Source: Algoriphagus antarcticus
GTDB taxonomy: Bacteria; Bacteroidota; Bacteroidia; Cytophagales; Cyclobacteriaceae
Assembly (NCBI RefSeq): GCF_002150685.1
Contig: NZ_MSSW01000077.1
Location: forward strand, 1-44,717
Direction: 5' to 3'
DNA: 44,717 nucleotides
Shown: piece after piece, positions 25,463 to 35,797 of the stretch
Layout: every line of letters starts with the position of its first letter
Numbering within the stretch: the stretch's first letter is position 1
The notes under the pieces: model-generated
Told to the model about the DNA's origin: nothing
Databases searched by the model: none
The model's input: only the letters and a program-made list of their open reading frames with translations
Position numbers and translations under genes: made by a program

Positions 25463-27886
25463 TTACTCACTTTTTAAACTCTTCACCGGATTCATCAGGG
25501 CTGCTTTGATAGACTGGAAGCTAATCGTCATTAAGGCAATAATAATGGAGCCTACTCCTGCCACAAGAAATACCCACCATTGGATCGATACTTGATAGGC
25601 AAAGCCTTCCAGCCATAGATTCATGGCATACCAAGAAACTGGCGTGGAAACTAGAATGGCTATCAAGATCAATTTGACAAAGTCTTTGGATAGCAGGCCG
25701 ACGATATTCCCCACATTTGCACCCATCACTTTCCGGATACCAATCTCTTTGGTTCGCTGCTCTGCGGTATAGGTTGCCAATCCTAATAAGCCCAAACTTG
25801 CAATGAGAATAGCGAGGATAGAAAACGTAGTGAAAATCTTCCTAAATCGAAAATCCGATTGATATTGCTGGTTAAAATCCTCATCTAGAAAGCTGTAGAT
25901 AAAAGGCCGGTGAGGTACAAGCTGATTCCAAACTCCCTCAAGGCCTGCAAGCGTGGCAGGAATATCTTCCCCAGTCAGTTTCACACTGACATAGCGGCTA
26001 GCATAGGCTTCAAATGGAAGCGTCAACGGTTCAATTGATGCATGCAATGAGATATAATTGAAGTCCTTGACCACACCGATCACCTCTCCAGCTCTACCCC
26101 ACTGATCAAATTTTTTTCCAATAATATCTTCCGGATTTGCATAGCCATATTGCCTGGCTGCAGCTTCGTTGATCACGAGCGCCTGCGTAGAATCTGAAGG
26201 AAAATCTCGCGAATAAGACCTTCCCGCTACCAATTCCAATCCATAGTGGTCGATGAAATCCAAGCCTACTTGGAAAATTGGTTGTGCTTGACCGACCATT
26301 TCCCCATCTGCCATTTCCAGCGTAGTATAGGCAGCTGGGAAGTGACTTCCTGGTACGCTTCTGGAAAAAGCCACTGAACTCACGCCAGGGATGGCTTCCA
26401 TTTCATTCTTGATAGAAGCCGAGACATTAGTGACATCTCCATCGTAGTTGTAATCCAAAACTACCATCTGCTCTTTGTCAAAACCCATATCTTGGTCTAA
26501 AAGCAAAGCCATTTGAGAATACACGATCATCGTTCCAGCAATCAGAGCAATGGATAGGCTGAATTGAAATACCACCAGCGTCTTTCGAAGGTTTACTCCT
26601 CGGGCATTGGAATTATTGATTCCCTTCAGGATCGAAACTGGCCTGAAACTGGAAAGCACCAATGCAGGGTAAGAACCTGCCAAAAGTCCAATGATGACAA
26701 TTGTGGCCAGAACAACTGGAATTGTCTGCCAATTAATCAAGCTGGCTAATTGAAATTCTTTTGCAGTTAGCTCATTGATCAACGGAATCGAAACCGATAC
26801 CAAAGCAAATCCCACTAAAGCCGCCAATAGGACTATAATCAAGCTTTCTCCCAAAAACTGAAAAATCAAACTCTTCCGACCCGCGCCAATGGACTTCCGT
26901 ATCCCTACCTCCTTGGCACGCTCCATAGATCGAGCCGTGGAGAGGTTCATAAAATTGATAATGGCAATTACGAGGATGAAAATTCCAATAATCGAAAAGA
27001 CATAGATATTAGAAAGGGATCCAGTTTGGCCGGGTTGACGCTGCGCATCCGAGCGGAGATAGACATCTTTAAGTGGCTCTAAGCGAATCATATAGTTGGA
27101 TTCCTCAGTATCAGTATTTCCCCGCTGGATGAAATCCGGAATTTTTTCCTGAAAGGCCGCTTGATCAAATTGCTCATTGACCAGCAAATAGGTATACGTG
27201 TCTGCGTAACCCCAGTCATCAAAAACCTCCGCTCTTGTCTGGCGAAAAGTATTCAATGAAATCAAAAGGTTAAATTTAAAATGGGAATTTGAAGGAACAT
27301 CAGCCAAGATCCCTGTTACTGTGTACTCGCCTGCATTTGCCCTTCCGGCCACTTCACTTCCTTTGATAGATTGACCTAGCGCATTCGCATCTCCAAAGTA
27401 CTTTTTGGCAGTCGATTCAGTCAGTACGACACTGTAAGGAGCGGCTAAAGCGGTCTTTGGATCGCCTTGGAGCAATTCCCAACTGAATACCTCAAAAGCA
27501 GTAGAGTCCATGAACAAAATCCCTTCTTCCTGCTGTGTAATATCACCTATACTCAAGAGAATATCTGCCCTTCCTGAGAATTGGACAACTTTTTCGATTT
27601 CAGGAAAATCCCGTTTTAATGCAGGACCGACAGGTGCATTCCCCCAAACCCAAAAGTCATTGGTAGCTTCGCTTTCCTCAACGCCTTCTTGAGTTGATCC
27701 ATGTATGACACGATAGATTCGGTCACCTTTTTCATGGTAGTTGTCATAGGAGAGTTCCTCTTGGACAAACATGAAAATAAGTACACAGCAAGCCATGCCC
27801 ACTCCCAATCCGAAGATATTGATGAATGAATACACCTTCTTTTTGAGGAGGTTTCTGATCGCAATTTTCAAGTAGTTTTTGAACAT
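25463..27886 (-). CDS. MacB/FtsX-like ABC permease, paralogue 3
   Basis: An 807-residue two-half permease; the first helix has GLGVGMACC. Coupling signatures are KEVGIRKSIGA (first half) and KEIGIRKVMGAN (second half), and the tail is MNPVKSLKSE. It is the last gene of a four-permease minus-strand run (35525 to 25463). The 174-base gap before it has no half-site array or TGGCAY element, so it probably depends on the site C promoter or an unseen local one. The gap after it is pyrimidine-rich with repeated TTCAGCTTTCTGACTT words. No ATPase or adaptor gene follows. Confidence 0.9.
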   Translation of the reverse strand: MFKNYLKIAIRNLLKKKVYSFINIFGLGVGMACCVLIFMFVQEELSYDNYHEKGDRIYRVIHGSTQEGVEESEATNDFWVWGNAPVGPALKRDFPEIEKVVQFSGRADILLSIGDITQQEEGILFMDSTAFEVFSWELLQGDPKTALAAPYSVVLTESTAKKYFGDANALGQSIKGSEVAGRANAGEYTVTGILADVPSNSHFKFNLLISLNTFRQTRAEVFDDWGYADTYTYLLVNEQFDQAAFQEKIPDFIQRGNTDTEESNYMIRLEPLKDVYLRSDAQRQPGQTGSLSNIYVFSIIGIFILVIAIINFMNLSTARSMERAKEVGIRKSIGAGRKSLIFQFLGESLIIVLLAALVGFALVSVSIPLINELTAKEFQLASLINWQTIPVVLATIVIIGLLAGSYPALVLSSFRPVSILKGINNSNARGVNLRKTLVVFQFSLSIALIAGTMIVYSQMALLLDQDMGFDKEQMVVLDYNYDGDVTNVSASIKNEMEAIPGVSSVAFSRSVPGSHFPAAYTTLEMADGEMVGQAQPIFQVGLDFIDHYGLELVAGRSYSRDFPSDSTQALVINEAAARQYGYANPEDIIGKKFDQWGRAGEVIGVVKDFNYISLHASIEPLTLPFEAYASRYVSVKLTGEDIPATLAGLEGVWNQLVPHRPFIYSFLDEDFNQQYQSDFRFRKIFTTFSILAILIASLGLLGLATYTAEQRTKEIGIRKVMGANVGNIVGLLSKDFVKLILIAILVSTPVSWYAMNLWLEGFAYQVSIQWWVFLVAGVGSIIIALMTISFQSIKAALMNPVKSLKSE

Positions 27887-28060
27887 GAGTTTGTGGTCAT
27901 TAAGCGGTTTGGTTCTTCATTACTTCTTCATTCGAAATTCGGAGTTCAGCGTTCGAGATTCTTGGTTATCATGATTTTCATTGTTATCAAATCCCAAATC
28001 TTATATCCCTCATCACACATTTTTTTGGACTTCTCACTTAAGCTTTTCATACTTTCTGCC

Positions 28061-30487
28061 CTACTCACTTTTCAAAATATTAACAGGATTTGCCCGGATG
28101 CTTTTATAGGTTTGGAAGAATATGGTGGCCAACGCCAATCCAAAGCAAGCCAGACTTGCAAGCACAAACACCCAAATCTCAATCCCTGTCTTATAAGCAA
28201 AATCCTCCAACCAGCGCTGCATAAATACCAAAGCCAGTGGTACGGCTATCAGTATGGATATAAGAATCAACTTGAAATAAGAAGCCGAGAGCAGCAGGAA
28301 GATCTCGGACATTGTGGCCCCAAATACCTTTCGAATTCCGATTTCCTTGTTTCTCAATTCGGTGGTATAAGCCGTCAATCCAAATAATCCCAAACAGGCA
28401 ATCAAAATAGAAATACCTGTCAAGACCTGAAGTAGGTTCGCCATTTTCATTTCGGACTGATACACTCTTCCAAAATCCTCATCCAAGAAGCTGTAATTCA
28501 TCGGCACTCTTGGCTCAAATTGCTTCCATGCAACATTCAGTTCATCTACTCCTGCCTCGATATTTCCACCCTGAATTTTTACAGAAATATAATCCCGAAG
28601 GAAATAATCATACATGTATTCGATCACCAGTGGCTTGATTTCATTTCGAAAAGATTCAAAATTAAAGTCTTCAACTAATCCGATTACCTCAAGCGTAGCC
28701 TCGTCATTTTCTCCGGCATTTTTGACTACCAATTGTCCAATCGGATCATCCGCTATCCCCAATTGCTTTGCCGCCATTTCATTGATGATTACCTTATTTT
28801 GATCGGCACCGGATGTTTGACCAAAGTTTCTACCTTCCAAAAGTTTGAATTGATACGTATCCAAATAGGAAGCATCCGCTTCGTACCAATTCATGCCATG
28901 CTCCATATCGCTGGTAGGGAAATTGAAAGAACGCATCTGGAACGAGCCAGACATGGGAATACCTGTCGAAAAGCTCAGAGATTGCACATTGGAACTGGAG
29001 ACAAAATGGCCTTTGAAATCATCCCGCTGGGAATTTTGAATTTCCCCGTCATTATGAATGATAACCAACTGATCCCGATCAAAGCCCGGATCAGAATTTT
29101 GGATAAAACTCATCTGACGCTGAACCAGCAAGGTGCAAATGATCAAGGTAAGTGAAGTGGCAAACTGAAAAACCACCAGCCCATTGCGGAAATTGTGACT
29201 ATTTTTCCCAACTGACAATTGCCGCTTTATGATCTGTAGCGGCTTAAAAGATGATAGGTAAAATGCCGGATAAAAGCCTGAGAGCAATGTCAAAATGACT
29301 ACCAGAGCAGGAATCATCCATAAAATCATTTCGTTTGTCAACAGGTTAAACTGTAGGTTTTTACCGGTAAGCTGATTGAATGGCTCGTTAGAAAGTGCCA
29401 CGATTACCAGTGAAATCGCCATACTGATCAACACCAATATGAGCGCTTCGGTGAGAAACTGATAGATGAGTTGGGATTTCTGTGATCCCATCACCTTTCG
29501 CACCCCCACTTCCATGGAGCGAAGCCCAGCTTTGGCGGTAGCCAAATTCATGAAATTTATACAAGCCAAAAGCAACACAAATGCCGCAACCAAGGAGAAA
29601 ATATAGATATTACTCTGATAGGCATTCGACTCATGCTCCCGCAGTAAGTGCGAGTTCAGATGAATATCCTGCACGGACATTACTTTCAGATTGTAATTCG
29701 AATTCTCTTCTCCTGCTTCAAGAGATGGGATGATATAAGTTGCCACAAGGTGATCCAGCTTTTCACCCACGACCCGCTGCTTTTCTTTTGGGAATTTGGC
29801 ATAAGTGTAAAGAATAGACCAAGACCAGCTATCCATATCAAAAATCTCAGCATTCATCCCTGGCTCATATACCAGCATGTCAAAATGAAAATGCGACTGC
29901 GCAGGAATATCCTCCACCACTGCGGAAATTTGCTTCAGATCTGGATTATTGCTGCCCATAATTATGGGTTTTCCAACCATCTCTTGGGGGGAAACATCTC
30001 CAAAGTATTTGCGTCCCAAACTCTCAGTAATCACCACACTTTTGGAATCTGAAAGTGCTTTCTCCTTATTTCCTGCCAGAACATTGAGATCAAAAACTAT
30101 AAAAAAGTTAGGTTCCGCATAATAGACGCTTTCCTCTCGAAATACCTGCTCCTTATTTTGACCTGAGCCAGGCTGAATAGTGAAATCATTCCATTTCAAA
30201 AGTCTGGTAATAGCTTCCACTTCAGGAATATCGGCCTGGATTCTCGGGCCAAGGGGAGGTGGAGCTGTTGCAAAGCTCCCCGTAGAGTAATCCCCCCAAT
30301 GAGATGTAATCCGAAATACCGATTCCGATTCAGGATAGAAGTTATCATAATTCACCTCATCCTGAATGAAGAGCATAATCATCAAAAAACCAGAAATACC
30401 CATCGTCAGGCCCAATACATTGAGAATGGTATAAAGTCTGTTTTTCTTCAGAACTCTCCAGCCGATTTTAAGGTAGTTTTTCCACAT
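28061..30487 (-). CDS. MacB/FtsX-like ABC permease, paralogue 4
   Basis: An 808-residue permease beginning MWKNYLKIGWRVLKKNRLY, a variant of the usual M(L/F)KNY start. Signatures are MEVGVRKVMGS and KEIGIRKVFGAT; the tail is ANPVNILKSE. The conserved membrane-proximal sequence VVFQFATSLTLI marks the fifth helix, where the second half starts. It is third in the four-gene run, 220 bases after permease 5, and no shared control element lies in that gap. The ligand is unknown. Confidence 0.9.
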   Translation of the reverse strand: MWKNYLKIGWRVLKKNRLYTILNVLGLTMGISGFLMIMLFIQDEVNYDNFYPESESVFRITSHWGDYSTGSFATAPPPLGPRIQADIPEVEAITRLLKWNDFTIQPGSGQNKEQVFREESVYYAEPNFFIVFDLNVLAGNKEKALSDSKSVVITESLGRKYFGDVSPQEMVGKPIIMGSNNPDLKQISAVVEDIPAQSHFHFDMLVYEPGMNAEIFDMDSWSWSILYTYAKFPKEKQRVVGEKLDHLVATYIIPSLEAGEENSNYNLKVMSVQDIHLNSHLLREHESNAYQSNIYIFSLVAAFVLLLACINFMNLATAKAGLRSMEVGVRKVMGSQKSQLIYQFLTEALILVLISMAISLVIVALSNEPFNQLTGKNLQFNLLTNEMILWMIPALVVILTLLSGFYPAFYLSSFKPLQIIKRQLSVGKNSHNFRNGLVVFQFATSLTLIICTLLVQRQMSFIQNSDPGFDRDQLVIIHNDGEIQNSQRDDFKGHFVSSSNVQSLSFSTGIPMSGSFQMRSFNFPTSDMEHGMNWYEADASYLDTYQFKLLEGRNFGQTSGADQNKVIINEMAAKQLGIADDPIGQLVVKNAGENDEATLEVIGLVEDFNFESFRNEIKPLVIEYMYDYFLRDYISVKIQGGNIEAGVDELNVAWKQFEPRVPMNYSFLDEDFGRVYQSEMKMANLLQVLTGISILIACLGLFGLTAYTTELRNKEIGIRKVFGATMSEIFLLLSASYFKLILISILIAVPLALVFMQRWLEDFAYKTGIEIWVFVLASLACFGLALATIFFQTYKSIRANPVNILKSE

Positions 30488-30707
30488 GGTTTAGAATTTT
30501 AGGTTGTTCTTAATTCTGGAACTTCAACATTCATCATTCGGGGTTCGACATTCACTCTTAAAGTTCTGTCATTGTTGTCTGCTTCGCTCTTGTAGTGAAG
30601 TTATTTTTCTTGCTTTTCCCTGCAATATTCATCAACTGTCAGCCGCAAGCGGGTTCAGTATTCGACATACATTAGTTCTCGATATTTTATACTTTTTACT
30701 CAAAAAA

Positions 30708-33110
30708 CTACTCGCTCTTCAGCGTCTTAGCAGGATTAGCCCAAGCTGCCTTGAGCGCTTGAAAACCTACAGTTAGCAGCGCGATAGCTAAAGTCATGAC
30801 TCCAGCCGAGGCAAATGTCCAAAAGGAAAGTCCTACCTTATATGGAAAATCTGCCTGCCAAGAATCCATCGCATACCAAGCCAGAGGAAAAGCGAAAATC
30901 ATCGCTAGGAAAACCAGGATTACAAAATCCTTACTGATCAAATTCAAGAGGCTTTGTGTGCTCGCTCCCAGCACTTTGCGAATGCCAATCTCCTTAATTC
31001 GCTGCTGAACAGCATAGGCTGCCAAGCCAAATAATCCCAAGCAGGAAATCAAAATGGCCAGTATTCCAGCAATAGAAAAGGCCAAACTCAATTGTGCTTC
31101 CTGCTCATATTGCTCTCCAAACTTATCATCCATAAAGGAATAAGTATAGGGATTGCCCGGAAATACCGATTCATAAGTCTTTTGGGTAGCGGCAATAGCT
31201 TCTTTCATCTGGGCTGGATCTACTACCAAAGTAAAGTACCCGTCAGCTTGAGAAGCCAAGAAAATCATGGGTTTGATAGGCTCCCGCAACGACATATGAT
31301 GGTAATCTTTAGTCACTCCGACTACCTCAAATGGCTTTCCCCATAGAATATTTTCACCGACTGCTGCAGCTGGAGTCTCAAATCCAAGTTGAGTAGCAGC
31401 TGACTCGTTGAGCATGACTTTGTTCAGATTATTCCAATTTTGGTCAGCCTCATCCGAAGTGAAATTTCTTCCAGCCAATACCTCGATTTCATAGGTAGGA
31501 ATAAATTGCTCATCAATAATGAACATAGAATAACTGTACTCCTTATCCTCAAGCCTGGCTACCAGCGGGGTAATCCCTCCCGCTGAAAAATTATAGCCTT
31601 GACCAGGCAGGGTATTTGAACCGGCAATCCCTTTCACAAACGTTTGAGCTTCGAGGGATTGTTTGAAGGCATTCATTTTGGAAGATCGATTTTCACCGAC
31701 ATCATTTGGGCCTTCTACGACTAGTTTTTGATCCACATTCATTCCCAAACTTTGAGACTGCATAAAGGAAAGTTGGTCTCGGATTACTAGGGTGCAAATG
31801 ATGATTCCAATAGAAATAACAAACTGAAAAACTACCAGCGATTTGCGAACCAAGTGACTCTCAGGCTTGAATTTCAATTGAGATCGCTGTTCAAATTTCC
31901 CAGAAAGAACCACCACATAAAATCCTGAAATCAATGCACAGAAGCCGATAATAGCGCTAATATTCAAGATGGTTTGTGGCTTTTGCAATGCTCCGAACCA
32001 AATTTCTTTCCCAAAAATACCGGCAGCAAATGGTGCCAAAAGATATAAGAAGACAACAGAAATCATCAACGATGCTAGAAGCAGTAGCAAAGTTTCAGTC
32101 ATAAATTGTTGGGCCAATTGCCAAGAATGTGCGCCCAACACCTTTCGCATCTTAATCTCTTTGATCCGGGTCAGAATATTGGCGGAAGAGAGATTGAGGT
32201 AATTGACATAGGCGATGGCCAAAATCAATATCGCGATGGCTAAAAAGACTAAAACCGAACCCATCTTAGTAACCGTAGGCAGCGGATCAGAAATCGAAGT
32301 TCCCAAATGAAGACTAGGTAAGTCTTGGAGTACTATTGTCGTTCCCTCAGAATTAGGGGTTTTTTGGATGAAACTAGTAAGCTGCCCGGCTAATTCATCC
32401 CGATCTACACCGGCTTTGGTCAATATAAACAGGTTGACAAATCCAGAATCAAATCCATTTGGGTCTGCCCAATCATTCCCTGGGCGATTGGCAGGATTTT
32501 CCAGAGTGTGGATGGATAGAAATATATTCCCAGTGATATCTGAACGGAATGAGATCGGTTCCAAGACTCCAGTTACAGTAAACTCCTGCTTTCCAAATTG
32601 ATTGCTGAGCAGAAAGCTTTTCCCAATAGGATCCGTATTTCCAAAAAACTTTTCAGCCATCGCTTGAGTAATCACGGCAGTATTTGAGGCACTTAAATCG
32701 GCAGTTCCCCGTGCTATTGGAAATGAAAAAGTCTGAAAAAAGTCTCCCTCTACAAAACTGATTTCATTTTCTCTGAACACCAGATCGGTTTCAGGAATTG
32801 CCACCAATCCACCTCCGATAAACCCGGCTATACGGTTTGCAGAAGCAATATCCGAAAAATTAGTTTCAAGCACATCAGCATATCCTGGAGGTAAAAAAAT
32901 CTCATAGGAGTCATTACTCTCATTGACCACCATGCGATAGATCCTATCCTTATTTGCATGAAAATCATTATAGCTCCATTCTGTTCCCACATAGGCGAGA
33001 AGTCCCAAGAACGCTACTAGCCCAAGAACCAGCCCAAGCAAATTCACCACTGTGAATAGCCGACGCTTGATCAGACTTCGAAATGCAATTTTAAGGTAGT
33101 TTGTAAACAT
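30708..33110 (-). CDS. MacB/FtsX-like ABC permease, paralogue 5
   Basis: An 800-residue permease starting MFTNYLKIAFRSLIKRRLF. The first coupling signature is altered to KEIKMRKVLGA, while the second is the standard KEIGIRKVLGAS. The tail is ANPAKTLKSE, with Ala in place of the usual Val. Only 51 bases separate it from permease 6 upstream, so they are almost certainly co-transcribed. Its first periplasmic domain is rich in Gly and Phe (RIAGFIGGGLVAIPETD) and differs much from its neighbours, suggesting a different ligand or partner. Confidence 0.9.
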   Translation of the reverse strand: MFTNYLKIAFRSLIKRRLFTVVNLLGLVLGLVAFLGLLAYVGTEWSYNDFHANKDRIYRMVVNESNDSYEIFLPPGYADVLETNFSDIASANRIAGFIGGGLVAIPETDLVFRENEISFVEGDFFQTFSFPIARGTADLSASNTAVITQAMAEKFFGNTDPIGKSFLLSNQFGKQEFTVTGVLEPISFRSDITGNIFLSIHTLENPANRPGNDWADPNGFDSGFVNLFILTKAGVDRDELAGQLTSFIQKTPNSEGTTIVLQDLPSLHLGTSISDPLPTVTKMGSVLVFLAIAILILAIAYVNYLNLSSANILTRIKEIKMRKVLGAHSWQLAQQFMTETLLLLLASLMISVVFLYLLAPFAAGIFGKEIWFGALQKPQTILNISAIIGFCALISGFYVVVLSGKFEQRSQLKFKPESHLVRKSLVVFQFVISIGIIICTLVIRDQLSFMQSQSLGMNVDQKLVVEGPNDVGENRSSKMNAFKQSLEAQTFVKGIAGSNTLPGQGYNFSAGGITPLVARLEDKEYSYSMFIIDEQFIPTYEIEVLAGRNFTSDEADQNWNNLNKVMLNESAATQLGFETPAAAVGENILWGKPFEVVGVTKDYHHMSLREPIKPMIFLASQADGYFTLVVDPAQMKEAIAATQKTYESVFPGNPYTYSFMDDKFGEQYEQEAQLSLAFSIAGILAILISCLGLFGLAAYAVQQRIKEIGIRKVLGASTQSLLNLISKDFVILVFLAMIFAFPLAWYAMDSWQADFPYKVGLSFWTFASAGVMTLAIALLTVGFQALKAAWANPAKTLKSE

Positions 33111-33161
33111 ACAAGGGACTTGAAGTAAATGGAAAATTTCAGTTATACACTTGCTACTCTT

Positions 33162-35525
33162 TTATTCAGATTTAATTGCTTTGACAGGATTCGAATTAGC
33201 AGCTTTAAGCGACTGTAGGGTTACTGTCAAGAAAGCTATGCCCAGAATAGTGGCTGCAGCCAGCGGAATAAACCACCATTCGAAGGATATCTTATATTGA
33301 TATCCATCTAGCCAATCTTGCATCAACCAAAATGCCAATCCAGAACCAATCGCGATGGATATGGTCACAATCAAAATAAACTCTTTATTAATCACCTGAA
33401 GTATGGAGAATGTAGATGCACCCAGTACTTTTCTTATACCAATTTCTTTGGTCTTTTGCTCAGCCACATGAGCAGACAATCCCAATAATCCCAAACAGGA
33501 AATGATGATAGTCAGAATACTGAAATACTGAGCTAGGTCTCTGAGACGTACATCTTCTTGATATAATCGGGCGTAATTCTCATCCATAAAACTATATTCA
33601 AATGGAAATTCCGGGTTAAGATTTTTAGCCACTTTTTCCATATAAGCCACAGTTTCCTGAACCTTATCTGTATTCACCTTAATATATCCTTGCGAAGAAT
33701 TTCCTGGATCCAAAAGCAATATTGCAGGTGCAACATTTTGTCGGAAACTTTCAAAATGAAAGTCTTTAACAACTCCAGTGATTGCCATTTCATCCTCCGA
33801 AATCCTAAAAAACTCATTCCCCTCATGATCTTGCTCCATCAGGTCTAGGGCTGTTTGGTTCAAAATCGCACCTGAAACTGAATCAGCTCCATGTTCAAGA
33901 TCAAAACTTCTTCCTTGAACCAATTCCAAACCTGCAGTTTTTAGGAAATCATAGTCAACTTTAATGATTTCAAACAAGGCGGCATTTTCAGGATCTTTCC
34001 CTTCCCAAGAAATATCTCCTCTATTTGAGTTTCTACCCATAAACCCAAAGGAGGAACGACTGACAGATTCTATGTTTTCATTTTTCTCAAGTTCAGCTTT
34101 AAAAACATCAAAGCTTTCTAAAATCTTTCCTTCCAATGGAATCTTAATCAACTGATCTTTAGAATAACCCAAATCCTGATTCATTGCAAAATTGATTTGC
34201 TGATAAACTACCATAGTAGAAACTATCAGAATCGTAGCTAAAATAAACTGAAATAAAACGAGGCCTTTTCTAGCCATCACCACACCCTTTCCTGCCTTGG
34301 CATAAGACCTAAAAACAGAGACTACTTTGGTGGCAGATAGATAAAAAGCAGGATAGCTCCCTGCCACTAATCCTGTGAAAATAATAATTGAAATAAACTG
34401 AAGCCAAAACAAACCAGATCCATAAGGAACAGTCATGACTTTACCTGTCAAATTATTAAAAACTGGGATTGAAACTTCTACTAAAATAATTGCAATAATT
34501 CCTGAAAAAAGGGTGATCAAAATTGATTCACTCATAAACTGCATCACCAAAGATCCTTTATCGGCACCTGCTACTTTTCTAACTCCTACTTCTTTGGCTC
34601 TTTTCTGAGATTTTGCAGTACTCAGGTTCATGAAATTGATGCAGGCAATGATCAAAACAAATAGCCCGATCATGGCAAAAAGCTTTACATTTTGGATTCT
34701 TCCTTCTACTAGCTGCCCACCTTTCCACTGCCCATAAAGGTATAAGTCTCCCAAAGGAAAGGTAAAAAGCCTGACATTTGACCCTTCATTTTTTGCTGCA
34801 ACATACCCTTCAATACTCTCTGAAAATTCCGCTGCATCTGTTCCTTTTCGAAGTTTAATTAGTGTACTTGGCCCATTATTACCCCATTGAGAAACCCATT
34901 CATTCTCTTGAAAATAAAGCGCATAGGGCAACAAATAGTCAAATCTAATGGAAGAACCCTCAGGCAAATCTTTCAAAACTCCCTGAACAATAAAGTTTTT
35001 TGCATCTGTTCCCTGTCGTATTTCAACATCTTCGCCCATGACATCCGTCTTGCCAAAAAGAGAAATTGCTCCTTTTTCAGTAAGAATAACATGATTGTTT
35101 TCCGTCAACATTTGATTTGGATCTCCCTGAAGGACATCGTACCGGAGAATCTGGAGAAAATCAGGCATCGCATAAAAACCATTTAACTTGATCCTTTTAT
35201 CCTTTTGAACGAATAACCGAGTTTCTGGCCAAGTATAGGTGGATGCATATTCAACCTCTGAAAGAGTTTCTTTCATGCTCTCTGCCAATAAGCCAGGAGT
35301 CGAGCCCATCGTAAAAATATCATCACCATAGGATTGGTGTTCCATCACCTGATAAATTTGATCTATATCTTCGAATTCCTTGTTGACATTGAGTTCGGAA
35401 TCGACCCATAGTCCTATTAAGATTGCCGCCCAAAGTCCCAAAGACAAGCCAAATAGGTTGATGAAAAACGTGAGTTTATGCTTTGAAAAACCCCGTAATG
35501 CGATCTTAAAATAATTCTTTAGCAT
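33162..35525 (-). CDS. MacB/FtsX-like ABC permease, paralogue 6
   Basis: A 787-residue permease, first gene of the four-permease run. The frame is open to 35585, but ATG at 35525 is chosen because the protein then begins MLKNYFKIALRGF like its paralogues. Signatures are KEVGVRKVAGA and KEIGIRKVLGAS; the tail is SNPVKAIKSE. Its leader carries half-site array C and a TGGCAT element about 130 bases before the ATG and, unlike the other three leaders, has no REP-like insertion. This makes it the simplest promoter to test. Confidence 0.9.
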   Translation of the reverse strand: MLKNYFKIALRGFSKHKLTFFINLFGLSLGLWAAILIGLWVDSELNVNKEFEDIDQIYQVMEHQSYGDDIFTMGSTPGLLAESMKETLSEVEYASTYTWPETRLFVQKDKRIKLNGFYAMPDFLQILRYDVLQGDPNQMLTENNHVILTEKGAISLFGKTDVMGEDVEIRQGTDAKNFIVQGVLKDLPEGSSIRFDYLLPYALYFQENEWVSQWGNNGPSTLIKLRKGTDAAEFSESIEGYVAAKNEGSNVRLFTFPLGDLYLYGQWKGGQLVEGRIQNVKLFAMIGLFVLIIACINFMNLSTAKSQKRAKEVGVRKVAGADKGSLVMQFMSESILITLFSGIIAIILVEVSIPVFNNLTGKVMTVPYGSGLFWLQFISIIIFTGLVAGSYPAFYLSATKVVSVFRSYAKAGKGVVMARKGLVLFQFILATILIVSTMVVYQQINFAMNQDLGYSKDQLIKIPLEGKILESFDVFKAELEKNENIESVSRSSFGFMGRNSNRGDISWEGKDPENAALFEIIKVDYDFLKTAGLELVQGRSFDLEHGADSVSGAILNQTALDLMEQDHEGNEFFRISEDEMAITGVVKDFHFESFRQNVAPAILLLDPGNSSQGYIKVNTDKVQETVAYMEKVAKNLNPEFPFEYSFMDENYARLYQEDVRLRDLAQYFSILTIIISCLGLLGLSAHVAEQKTKEIGIRKVLGASTFSILQVINKEFILIVTISIAIGSGLAFWLMQDWLDGYQYKISFEWWFIPLAAATILGIAFLTVTLQSLKAANSNPVKAIKSE

Positions 35526-35641
35526 GATCAATAGTGATAAAATTTTAGATCTTATATTTTTTGCTGGTAAATAGTTTAGTCTCAAATCACATCACTCAAA
35601 CTTTAATAGCTACTAGTGATGAATTGATTCTACCAATTCAA

Positions 35642-35657
35642 ATCCACTTCTATGCCA
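35642..35657 (-). promoter_or_regulatory. TGGCAT promoter-like element, site C
   Basis: Reads TGGCATAGAAGTGGAT on the minus strand, about 130 bases before the permease 6 start codon. The T-rich approach is weaker than at the other sites (TTTTTGGA). Confidence 0.5.
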
Positions 35658-35717
35658 TCCAAAAACCCGCAAATCATCATCTTAAGATGTGATAAGCACT
35701 TAATCCCAAAAATCTAT

Positions 35718-35743
35718 CGGACATTTTTGTTCGCTCGCGGTCA
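35718..35743 (-). promoter_or_regulatory. Three-half-site activator array, site C
   Basis: CGGACA, 4 bases, TGTTCG, 4 bases, CGGTCA on the plus strand, 60 bases from the TGGCAT element. The 272-base gap 35526-35797 holds nothing else recognised. Confidence 0.62.
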
Positions 35744-35797
35744 ATCATCCTTAGAGGTCTGTGTGAACTCTAGGATTTACCCAACAGCTAGAATAAT

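Noticed and set aside
33162..35585. Permease 6 starting at 35585 with 20 extra residues
   Set aside because: All paralogues start with M(L/F/W)xNY(L/F)KI; ATG 35525 gives this, and the extension would run toward the TGGCAT element.
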